Positions 1-5,435 of a stretch of DNA of 5,435 bases are shown piece by piece. Where the stretch lies: positions 1 to 5,435 of the forward strand of contig JAICIT010000217.1 of the NCBI GenBank assembly GCA_025960445.1, read 5' to 3'. The translations under genes were made by a program, and so were the position numbers. Under the pieces are notes generated by a model that made no database searches, was not told where the DNA came from, and was given only the letters and a program-made list of their open reading frames with translations. This DNA comes from Bradyrhizobium sp. (GTDB lineage Bacteria; Pseudomonadota; Alphaproteobacteria; Rhizobiales; Xanthobacteraceae). Each line of letters opens with the position of its first letter. Positions within the stretch are counted from its first letter, which is position 1.

Positions 1-159
1 GCCCACGTTGTCGATCGCGAAAATTGGTTTGCGCAGCTCAAAATCCGCGGCTTACGCGTTTTCAATCAGGATGATCTCATGCGGAGTTTAGCCTCGTTTT
101 GTCATCGCCCCTATCTTCAGCGGCTTTACCGAGTGCGGAGGCAACATGCGCTTGCATGA
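1..159 (+). CDS. 3' end of an unidentified upstream gene (partial)
   Basis: Frame 1 is open from the left edge to a TGA at 157-159 and would encode the last 52 residues of a protein whose start is outside the window. The residues are mixed and look protein-like, for example NWFAQLKIRGLRVFNQDDLM followed by a basic tail around RPYLQRLYRVRRQ. I do not recognise a family. The other two forward frames close within about 30 codons. The stop lies 14 bases inside the following hydroxy-acid dehydrogenase gene, in a different frame, and that gene's Shine-Dalgarno sequence lies inside this one. This is a usual arrangement for two cotranscribed, translationally coupled genes. A stop-free run of 52 codons can occur by chance at this base composition, so the call is tentative. 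Confidence 0.45.
   Translation, partial: AHVVDRENWFAQLKIRGLRVFNQDDLMRSLASFCHRPYLQRLYRVRRQHALA
137..141 (+). promoter_or_regulatory. Ribosome binding site of the LldD-like gene
   Basis: GGAGG lies four bases before the ATG at 146. It supports this start over later methionines. It sits inside the open frame of the preceding partial gene. Confidence 0.7.
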
Positions 160-1291
160 CTGTTACAATTTCCACGACTTCAGGCGGCTCGCCAAGCGAC
201 GTCTTCCAGGTCCGATTTTCGATTACATCGATGGAGCGGCTGACGACGAGGTAACTCTTAGGCGTAATACGGCAAGCTTCGAAAACTGTGATCTGGTGCC
301 GAACGTTCTTCGGGGTGTCGAGACAGTGGATATCTCGGTCACCGTTATGGGCCAGAAGCTCGCAATGCCCGTGTATTGTTCGCCCACTGCGCTGCAACGG
401 CTATTCCACCATGATGGCGAGCGCGCCGTCGCAGCTGCGGCTGCCAAATACGGCACGATGTTCGGTGTTTCCTCTCTTGGCACGGTTAGCCTGGAGGAAT
501 TGCGCAAGGCACACGACACGCCGCAAGTCTACCAATTCTATTTTCATAAAGACCGCGGTCTGAATCGGGCGATGATGCAGCGCGCGAAGGAAGCTGGCGT
601 CGAAGTCATGATGTTGACGGTCGACAGCATTACAGGCGGCAATCGTGAACGTGATCTCAGAACTGGGTTTTCCATTCCGTTCAGGCTGACGCTACCCGGA
701 ATGTCGCAATTTGCCATCAAGCCTCGGTGGGGCATCAATTACATCACGCATGAATCGTTCAAGCTGCCCCAGCTTGATCAACACGTCGACATGAGCGGCG
801 GGGCACTATCGATCGGCAAATATTTTACCGAAATGCTGGATCCTTCTATGAACTGGGACGACGTGGCCGAAATGGTTCAGCTATGGAACGGTCAGTTTTG
901 CCTGAAAGGCATTATGTCCGTCGCAGATGCCAAGCGCGCGGTTCAGATCGGTTGCACTGCCATCGTACTTTCCAATCATGGTGGTCGACAGCTGGACGGC
1001 TCGCGAGCTGCATTCGATCAATTGGCTGAAGTTGTGGACGCGGTGGGAGATCGGATTGACGTGATCATGGACGGCGGTGTCCAGCGCGGGACGCATGTGC
1101 TGAAGGCACTCTCGCTCGGCGCCAAGGCTGTCGGGGTAGGGCGGTTTTATCTCTATCCGCTCGCGGCGGCTGGCCAGGCCGGCGTTGAACGAGCGCTGGG
1201 TCTGTTAAAGACTGAGATCGAGCGCGGAATGAAGCTGATGGGTTGCACGGCGGTTGCCCAGCTCTCTCGCGAAAATTTGCGCTTCAGGTAA
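146..1291 (+). CDS. FMN-dependent alpha-hydroxy-acid dehydrogenase/oxidase (LldD / glycolate oxidase family)
   Basis: This 381-residue protein should oxidise an L-2-hydroxy acid such as lactate, glycolate or mandelate to the 2-keto acid, using bound FMN in a TIM barrel. The full family length is present. By alignment from memory to spinach glycolate oxidase, the catalytic residues are intact: Tyr27 (FDYIDGAADDE), Tyr132 (YQFYFHKDR), Asp160 (LTVDS), Lys254 (LKGI), His278 and Arg281 (SNHGGRQLD). The FMN-phosphate loops are DGGVQRG (309-315) and VGR (331-333). Residues about 176-237 form the variable segment that attaches bacterial lactate and mandelate dehydrogenases to the membrane and is short in soluble plant oxidases. 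The position of glycolate oxidase Trp108 appears to be Leu111, which argues against strict glycolate specificity. The electron acceptor (quinone, cytochrome or oxygen) cannot be read from the sequence. The start is fixed by a good ribosome site. It may be cotranscribed with the partial gene upstream. The family call is secure; the substrate and the lldD name are not. Confidence 0.93.
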   Translation: MRLHDCYNFHDFRRLAKRRLPGPIFDYIDGAADDEVTLRRNTASFENCDLVPNVLRGVETVDISVTVMGQKLAMPVYCSPTALQRLFHHDGERAVAAAAAKYGTMFGVSSLGTVSLEELRKAHDTPQVYQFYFHKDRGLNRAMMQRAKEAGVEVMMLTVDSITGGNRERDLRTGFSIPFRLTLPGMSQFAIKPRWGINYITHESFKLPQLDQHVDMSGGALSIGKYFTEMLDPSMNWDDVAEMVQLWNGQFCLKGIMSVADAKRAVQIGCTAIVLSNHGGRQLDGSRAAFDQLAEVVDAVGDRIDVIMDGGVQRGTHVLKALSLGAKAVGVGRFYLYPLAAAGQAGVERALGLLKTEIERGMKLMGCTAVAQLSRENLRFR

Positions 1292-1313
1292 CTGGGGTCC
1301 GAATGCGGCGTTG

Positions 1314-1338
1314 TGAGAGCACGCTAGCGGTGCTCTCA
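1314..1338 (+). terminator. Stem-loop between convergent genes, probable transcription terminator
   Basis: TGAGAGCAC at 1314-1322 pairs perfectly with GTGCTCTCA at 1330-1338 around a 7-base loop. It begins 22 bases after the stop of the LldD-like gene and ends 21 bases before the stop of the convergent membrane-protein gene, so it could serve both transcripts. Neither side has a run of T residues, so it is not a classic intrinsic terminator. It could instead be a 3'-end stabiliser or a partner of Rho-dependent termination. Confidence 0.5.
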
Positions 1339-1359
1339 GGCGGCTCAAATTGATGAGTG

Positions 1360-2805
1360 CTAAGAGCGATGCAAGCACGAATAAATGCGGATGAGCTCGC
1401 GAGTCGCTGCTGGAACCGCACGCTGAGCCTTTTCATTCGTCGTGGCTGTCGCGCAGGACAGCCAAAAGTAATTTCCATTGGGATCGATGACGAGCCGCTT
1501 CGGCTCGAAATCAGCAAGAAGGATCGACAAGTACGGCGTAGTCGAGAACCACGAGAGCCGGTTCAAACTGGCGGGTATTCGGTTCGACGAAACAAAACGA
1601 GAGTCGCCAAGCCCCGGGTCGGATTGATTGCTGGTCGCAAGCGCCGCGACGGCCGCGCTATAATGCGTCCATGCCGAAACGAATTTGCCCGTTTCCACGA
1701 CGTGCACCAACGTCACGAGCATGAAAGCCGAGGCGAGCGGCAGGCGCTTCAGGCGTTTCAACCATGTCATCACGCGTTCCGCCCCCGGAACGGACCGAGC
1801 AAGCCGACCATCTCGGTAGATGGCGAGCAGAGCGGCTAGCGCGCCCAGCATGGGGGTTGCGATAACCAGCGCCGTGCGCATGTAGTACCGGCTGCTCGCA
1901 TGTATCGAGCGATCAAACCAGGACCAATATATCGACAGCAGCCCCACCACCATTGCGGCGGCGTAAAGGTGCGCTCTCTCCGGCGTGAGCCGTGAAAATA
2001 CCGCGACGAGAACGCTGAACAGAACCATGGTCCCGAATAACAGCGCGACGATGTTGACCTCGAAGATCTTGATGTCGAAAAAGTGCAGCGCTGCCCTTAG
2101 TAACACGTCGGCATAATATTCATCGGGCGGGATAATGATCTTCACCGCGGCGCATGCGGCCAGGACCACGATCAGGATTGCGGCCGCCCGCAGAAACGAG
2201 GCATCGCGCAACCCCCGCATCGCAAGGGTCGCCACGATTGAAAATTCCAGCACCAACGCACCTTCATGCGTAAAGGCAAGTGCGAGAAACATCAGGAAAG
2301 CGAGCGCCGACCCCACGACAGTACGCTTGGCATAATGGCTGACGGCGAGCGTCGGCCAGAACATTGCGTGCGCCAGCCACATTTCCGTGGGAAAGCCAAA
2401 AATAAGGGGGCACAGCAGGGCTGTCGAGCAACAAGCGTAGAGGAAGATAAGGCGGCCGGATGAGCGATCGGCCGCGAAGGTGCCGATCAGTCCTGCAAGC
2501 GGCGCGAGATAGAAAAGCAGCCCATAGATGAAGACTCCAGCTCTGGGGTCAGCGCTAAGCCCGACGTAAATCTCCGCGGGAAGCAGGGTCAGAAGGAACA
2601 CTGACGCGCGGCTTGAAATATTGTGCCAATGGAACGCCCACACGTCCTGCACCGCGACGGCATAGGAAAACATGGCGCCATCGGCGTAAAGTTCCAGCCG
2701 ATAGACCAGAGCGACGAGAACGAATGCGACAGACCAGCAGAGACCGACTCCGATCACCAACGCGCGCAAGGCGTCGGATTGGGAACGGAAGGCGGGCCAC
2801 CACAT
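1360..2805 (-). CDS. Polytopic inner-membrane protein of unknown function
   Basis: The 481-residue product is an integral membrane protein with about 11-12 predicted hydrophobic spans by eye: near residues 13-35, 67-84, 89-111, 118-137, 145-157, 163-179, 183-196, 205-224, 248-270, 279-296, 310-329 and 355-372. A basic stretch (342-355, with WLKRLKRL) precedes the last span and is probably cytoplasmic. The last 105 or so residues are soluble and end with an NPAKLD-free, aromatic-rich region (SWFSTTPYLSILLADF, then DPNGNYFWLS). An acidic residue in the first loop (YADGAMFSY, Asp42) and the overall layout resemble GT-C-type glycosyltransferases, but the acidic pair typical of those enzymes is not clear, so this is only a suggestion. 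The ATG at 2805 follows GAGGAG by 11-13 bases, a rather long gap. It lies on the same strand as, and 131 bases downstream of, the GTP cyclohydrolase gene, and is convergent with the LldD-like gene. No function is assigned. Confidence 0.85.
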   Translation of the reverse strand: MWWPAFRSQSDALRALVIGVGLCWSVAFVLVALVYRLELYADGAMFSYAVAVQDVWAFHWHNISSRASVFLLTLLPAEIYVGLSADPRAGVFIYGLLFYLAPLAGLIGTFAADRSSGRLIFLYACCSTALLCPLIFGFPTEMWLAHAMFWPTLAVSHYAKRTVVGSALAFLMFLALAFTHEGALVLEFSIVATLAMRGLRDASFLRAAAILIVVLAACAAVKIIIPPDEYYADVLLRAALHFFDIKIFEVNIVALLFGTMVLFSVLVAVFSRLTPERAHLYAAAMVVGLLSIYWSWFDRSIHASSRYYMRTALVIATPMLGALAALLAIYRDGRLARSVPGAERVMTWLKRLKRLPLASAFMLVTLVHVVETGKFVSAWTHYSAAVAALATSNQSDPGLGDSRFVSSNRIPASLNRLSWFSTTPYLSILLADFEPKRLVIDPNGNYFWLSCATATTNEKAQRAVPAATRELIRIYSCLHRS

Positions 2806-2936
2806 GCTGTCAATGTCTCCTCGGGCGGCACTCGGCCGCGGGGAGCGTCGAAATAGCCGATCGACCAGGGCAAACGGCGGCTTACGAAACCGGTGGGTAG
2901 TGATGCCCGTCTGGGAGTCCTCCGGCCATTCTCTGG

Positions 2937-4067
2937 TTACGTCTGATCAGCCACAGAAGCTATCAGATGATCGAACCGGTGCCCGGAACGAACGGCCTTG
3001 GCGGTCATATAGCGGCGGTTGTGAGCATTGATTGGCGCCTCAAGCGGCATCCGGCTGGCAATATCAATGCCAGCCTTTGTCAGGCCATCAAGCTTGGCCG
3101 GATTGTTGGTGAGCAGCGCGATCCGTTTGCAGTTCATCATAGCAAGCATCCGTGCGGCGACACCGTAGTCGCGCTCGTCATCATCGAAGCCTAGCGTGGT
3201 ATTGGCATCGAAAGTGTCGAGGCCATCATCCTGCAATTGGTAAGTCCGCATCTTGTTGGCGAGTCCAAGCCCGCGGCCTTCCTGAGCCAGATAAAGGATG
3301 ATGCCTCCGCCGAGGTCTTCGATCCGCGCCAAAGCAAGGCGAAGCTGGTCTCCACAGTCGCAGCGCCGCGAACCAAACACGTCGCCGGTCAGACAGGCCG
3401 AATGTAGCCGTACAGGAACGGCTTTAGTGAAATCAGGCCTGCCGAGAATGATCGCGACCGGACTGCCACCCAACGCGTCGCGGAACACGGCAAAGCGCGC
3501 CGGCATGCCGGAGCTGAGCGGCACCGTCGCTTCGCTCGCCAGGATCAGCGAGTGGATCGCATCATCGGCAAAGCGGGCAACCGCATCTGCGTCAACCCTG
3601 ACTATGCTCTCTTCACATGCCACGGAATGCGCGGTCACGTCGGCCGCCAGTATCGCCGGCAAACCGTGCGATGATTTGACTAGCTGGATGGCGGCAGCAC
3701 CAGCTCGGCTGGCGGGCTTCGCCGCCGGAGTGCGATCGTTGGTCGCGTCGATGACGAGGGCCAGAATCGCATTTGCGTCGTCGCTCGCCGAGAGTGGTAG
3801 TGTCATTGGCGTCGATGCGTCGAGGCCCAGCGCGAGCGCGCGCCGTTCTGTAATGATGAGTCGCGGCAGAACTGGTGCACAAAGCGCCATGAATTCAGAA
3901 AGCCGCTGGCCATCGAGGCCTTCGACCGGCAATGCGAGTACGGTTTCGTCCATGGCGGTGATCAGGACAGGCCTTCGCGCCTGAAATTCCCCAAGGCCGC
4001 GGCTGACACTGGTATGCCCCGGACCACCGAACAAAGCCGAGCTTGCGCCCGTCTGCACTTCAATCAT
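2937..4067 (-). CDS. ribA: GTP cyclohydrolase II with degenerate RibB-like N-terminal domain
   Basis: The cytosolic enzyme converts GTP to 2,5-diamino-6-ribosylamino-4(3H)-pyrimidinone 5'-phosphate, formate and pyrophosphate, the first step of riboflavin synthesis. The 376-residue protein is about twice the length of E. coli RibA (196). The catalytic domain is residues about 190-370. Zinc ligands are Cys225, Cys236 and Cys238 (HSACLTGDVFGSRRCDCG). The QEGRGLGLANK loop is at 262-272. Tyr276 matches E. coli Tyr105, and Asp297 and Arg299 (DDERDY) match the proton acceptor Asp126 and nucleophile Arg128; LLTNNPAK is at 318-325. Residues about 20-180 occupy the place of the DHBP synthase domain of RibBA fusions, with faint similarity (ITERRALALGL), but the acidic loop (DDEDRENEGD in active RibB) is replaced by MDETVLALPVEG. 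RibB activity is therefore unlikely. It is transcribed divergently from the RibD-like reductase gene. No FMN riboswitch is seen upstream. The start has a well-spaced ribosome site. Confidence 0.93.
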   Translation of the reverse strand: MIEVQTGASSALFGGPGHTSVSRGLGEFQARRPVLITAMDETVLALPVEGLDGQRLSEFMALCAPVLPRLIITERRALALGLDASTPMTLPLSASDDANAILALVIDATNDRTPAAKPASRAGAAAIQLVKSSHGLPAILAADVTAHSVACEESIVRVDADAVARFADDAIHSLILASEATVPLSSGMPARFAVFRDALGGSPVAIILGRPDFTKAVPVRLHSACLTGDVFGSRRCDCGDQLRLALARIEDLGGGIILYLAQEGRGLGLANKMRTYQLQDDGLDTFDANTTLGFDDDERDYGVAARMLAMMNCKRIALLTNNPAKLDGLTKAGIDIASRMPLEAPINAHNRRYMTAKAVRSGHRFDHLIASVADQT

Positions 4068-4073
4068 TCCCAG

Positions 4074-4078
4074 TCCTT
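4074..4078 (-). promoter_or_regulatory. Ribosome binding site of the GTP cyclohydrolase II gene
   Basis: On the minus strand AAGGA precedes the ATG at 4067-4065 with a 6-base gap, an ideal spacing that fixes this start and thereby includes the whole N-terminal domain. Confidence 0.75.
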
Positions 4079-4168
4079 TGCACCATGGCTATCGTAGAAC
4101 ACCGACTGCCGTGCATCATTCCAGTCGAAAACACACGATTTTTGTGGCATGATGGCAGATAGTCGCAT

Positions 4169-4182
4169 TGTTAACGTCAACA
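4169..4182. promoter_or_regulatory. Imperfect palindrome, candidate operator
   Basis: TGTTAACGTCAACA is a 14-base palindrome centred on CG, with a single mismatched pair (six of seven pairs match). A CG centre with TGTTAAC-like arms is the general form of LacI-family operators. It contains the TTGACG hexamer proposed as the -35 element of the cyclohydrolase promoter and ends 20 bases before the RibD-like start, so a bound protein could control both genes. No regulator gene is in the window. The site is a prediction from symmetry and position alone. Confidence 0.3.
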
Positions 4183-4202
4183 CACAGTGATTTTGATCCC
4201 GC

Positions 4203-5012
4203 GTGCCGATAACCCACCTCCCCCTCAACAAATCTGCGTCTTCCGACCCGTGGGAAGACTTTGCCAATGTATTCCGTAGAGGGCAGCTTCCGCTTCCGCA
4301 AGGCTGGGCCGAAGTTTTCGGTCCGCTGCGCAAGGGTGCAGTGGATGATCTCGTGATCGTCGGCCAGATAGGTCAATCACTTGACGGCAGGATCGCCACG
4401 GAATCGGGACATTCGAAATACATCAATGGGCCGGCGGGACTTGTACATCTGCATCGGCTGAGGGCCTTGGTTGACGCTGTCATCGTGGGCGTCGGCACCG
4501 CGATCGCTGACGATCCGCAATTGACAGTGCGGCAGGTCTCGGGGCCGCAGCCTGCACGCGTGGTTATCGATCCGAACGGGCGGCTTTGCGCCAGCGCCAG
4601 GGTTTTCGCCGACGACGGCGTCAGGCGCTTGTTGGTCACCTCGGAAGGCACGCGCGGTCGGGCGCCGGCAGGTGTGGAGATCATCGCTCTGCCTGAAGTC
4701 GACGGGAAAATCTCCCCCTCGGCGATTCTCCTCGCGCTTGCTGGGTGTGGCATGCGTCGTATGTTGATCGAAGGCGGAGCCAATACCGTGTCGCGTTTTC
4801 TTGCGGCTGGATGTCTCGATCGCCTGCACGTGATGGTCGCACCGATCATCCTGGGCGCCGGCGGTCCCGGATTGATCCTGCCGCCGCTGGAACGTGCCGA
4901 TCAGGCGTCACGCATGCCGGTACGCGTGCACAAGATCGATGACGATGTGCTGTTCGACTGCGATCTCAGCGATCAGCGTGTGGCTCTCGGCGTTGCAAAA
5001 AAATCGATGTGA
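4203..5012 (+). CDS. Stand-alone RibD C-terminal reductase-domain protein
   Basis: The 269-residue protein belongs to the RibD_C / dihydrofolate-reductase-like family, which reduces the ribosyl group of a GTP-derived aminopyrimidine phosphate to ribityl with NADPH. Visible family motifs are GQIGQSLDGRIA (54-65), VDAVIVGVGTAIADDP (90-105) with LTVR at 107-110, the nucleotide-binding LIEGGANTVSRFL (188-200), and VAPIILGAGGPGL (212-224). The RibD cytidine-deaminase-like domain, with its zinc HAE and PCxxxxxxxxC motifs, is absent. In its place are about 48 residues ending GWAEVFGPLRKG that I recall as typical of the alphaproteobacterial stand-alone form. The start is GTG at 4203, just after an in-frame stop at 4194-4196, and lacks a clear Shine-Dalgarno. 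A GTG at 4341 (Val47) has AAGGG four bases upstream and is an alternative that would leave only the reductase domain. It is divergent from the cyclohydrolase gene and overlaps the convergent methyltransferase gene by 40 bases. The family call is secure; its precise substrate is not. Confidence 0.9.
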   Translation: MPITHLPLNKSASSDPWEDFANVFRRGQLPLPQGWAEVFGPLRKGAVDDLVIVGQIGQSLDGRIATESGHSKYINGPAGLVHLHRLRALVDAVIVGVGTAIADDPQLTVRQVSGPQPARVVIDPNGRLCASARVFADDGVRRLLVTSEGTRGRAPAGVEIIALPEVDGKISPSAILLALAGCGMRRMLIEGGANTVSRFLAAGCLDRLHVMVAPIILGAGGPGLILPPLERADQASRMPVRVHKIDDDVLFDCDLSDQRVALGVAKKSM

Positions 5013-5435
5013 CCGACGAGTAGCGATGAGCATCCGGCCTCGACGGCGAGGCGGCGTCGCGTAAGCCAGGCGGTCGCGTCGGCGAGCGGCAGCGCGCCCA
5101 TCTCATCCGAAGCACTTGCCCAACCGGTCAGAATTTCGGTTTGGATATCGCGATCCTCCGGTCCCATGACCCAGTCGGCCGCGCCGTGAACGACGGAATA
5201 GCCGAGACCCTCGAGGCGGGCGATCATAAACGGGGCAGCCGTCGGCCCCAGCGCTGGCCCGAATCCTTTGTCGGTAGTTTGATGTGCATTCATTCCGGCC
5301 ATAACGCATGCATCGGATAGATCGGTCGGAATGAACCCGGTTCGCCCGTCATAGCTCAGCGCTGCGTAAAACGGAATCGAGCGCGCCGCGAGCGCTAGCG
5401 CTAGCCGGTCCAGCCAGGCAGCGGAGACCAGGTCC
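4973..5435 (-). CDS. Class I SAM-dependent methyltransferase, C-terminal part (5' end outside window)
   Basis: The frame ending with TGA at 4975-4973 stays open to the right edge, giving 153 visible residues, so the methionine at 5302 is internal. The 44 residues before it read as ordinary protein: DLVSAAWLDRL at the edge, then PFYAALSYDGR at about 21-31. The latter matches the late beta-strand region of bacterial class I methyltransferases that follows the SAM-binding fold. Further motifs are NAHQTTDKGFGPALGP (49-64), GYSVVHGAADWVMGP (about 77-91), and IQTEILTGWA. I recall this combination from alphaproteobacterial proteins annotated as class I SAM-dependent methyltransferases. The glycine-rich SAM-binding motif should lie beyond 5435 and cannot be checked. 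The gene converges on the RibD-like gene and overlaps its last 40 bases. The methyl acceptor is unknown; the neighbourhood suggests a GTP-derived pyrimidine, pteridine or flavin, which is inference only. Confidence 0.8.
   Translation of the reverse strand, partial: DLVSAAWLDRLALALAARSIPFYAALSYDGRTGFIPTDLSDACVMAGMNAHQTTDKGFGPALGPTAAPFMIARLEGLGYSVVHGAADWVMGPEDRDIQTEILTGWASASDEMGALPLADATAWLTRRRLAVEAGCSSLLVGHIDFFATPRATR

Larger units (their letters stand above)
4068..4202. promoter_or_regulatory. Divergent promoter region between GTP cyclohydrolase II and RibD-like genes
   Basis: The 135 bases between two divergent starts must contain both promoters unless transcription enters from elsewhere, and they are more A+T-rich than the flanking genes, especially at 4125-4196. 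On the minus strand TTGACG (4180-4175) is a good -35 element, but the hexamer 17 bases on (TGCCAT) is a weak -10. On the plus strand TTGTGG (4142-4147) and CATTGT (4166-4171), 18 bases apart, form an equally weak candidate. A 6-bp inverted repeat, CGACTG (4103-4108) and CAGTCG (4122-4127), lies in the presumed leader of the cyclohydrolase transcript. No RFN (FMN riboswitch) sequence is recognisable on either strand. Confidence 0.5.

Noticed and set aside
1357..1839. A 160-codon plus-strand open frame
   Set aside because: It is antisense to the C-terminal half of the membrane-protein gene, has a highly basic composition with no motif, and has no convincing ribosome site.
3298..3984. A 228-codon plus-strand open frame
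   Set aside because: It is the mirror of the GTP cyclohydrolase II gene, whose zinc and catalytic motifs are unmistakable on the minus strand. The Ser/Ala/Arg-rich translation is typical of antisense frames.
4068..4202. FMN riboswitch upstream of the riboflavin-type genes
   Set aside because: No RFN-like conserved blocks are recognisable on either strand, and each leader is too short to hold the full element with its expression platform.
4064..4333. An 89-codon minus-strand frame whose stop overlaps the cyclohydrolase ATG as ATGA
   Set aside because: The coupling-like overlap is attractive, but the frame runs antisense to the RibD-like N-terminus and across the divergent promoter region, and its translation resembles no family.
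4373..4849. Two long minus-strand frames (158 and 150 codons)
   Set aside because: Both are shadows of the RibD-like reductase gene, which carries clear motifs on the plus strand.
5391..5405. Palindromic repeat AGCGCTAGCGCTAGC
   Set aside because: It is explained by alternating Leu and Ala codons (LALALA) in the methyltransferase frame. No further copies in tandem are seen.
1..5435. CRISPR arrays, insertion sequences, tRNA or rRNA genes
   Set aside because: No regularly spaced repeats, transposase-like frames, flanking inverted repeats with target duplications, or RNA-gene signatures were seen.

Overview
The window (about 58-60% G+C by eye, with short intergenic gaps and alphaproteobacterial-style protein sequences) looks like chromosome from a member of the Hyphomicrobiales, in the broad Bradyrhizobium/Rhodopseudomonas/Methylobacterium direction. 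This assignment rests on the general look of the proteins and on recalled family resemblance. No search was run and no marker gene is present.

Layout. A short open frame at the left edge (to 159, +) is probably the 3' end of an upstream gene. It overlaps by 14 bases an FMN-dependent alpha-hydroxy-acid dehydrogenase/oxidase of the LldD/glycolate oxidase family (146-1291, +). A perfect 9-bp stem-loop (1314-1338) lies between that gene and a convergent gene for a polytopic membrane protein of unknown function (1360-2805, -). After a 131-base gap comes a GTP cyclohydrolase II with an N-terminal domain that looks like a decayed RibB domain (2937-4067, -). A 135-base, relatively A+T-rich divergent promoter region (4068-4202) separates it from a stand-alone RibD reductase-domain protein (4203-5012, +). 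Last is the 3' part of a class I SAM-dependent methyltransferase (4973 to beyond 5435, -), whose end overlaps the end of the RibD-like gene by 40 bases, tail to tail. Its reading frame is open to the right edge, so its true start is outside the window.

How the genes may work together. The right half is the notable part. GTP cyclohydrolase II opens the imidazole ring of GTP to give 2,5-diamino-6-ribosylaminopyrimidinone phosphate, and a RibD-type reductase reduces the ribose of such a pyrimidine. The other riboflavin genes (deaminase, active RibB, RibE, RibH) are not visible, and a methyltransferase is adjacent. This fits either a scattered riboflavin pathway or a dedicated accessory pathway making a methylated, GTP-derived pyrimidine, pteridine or flavin-like molecule. 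The second reading is inference. The LldD-like enzyme uses FMN but is on the far side of the membrane-protein gene, so its proximity may be chance.
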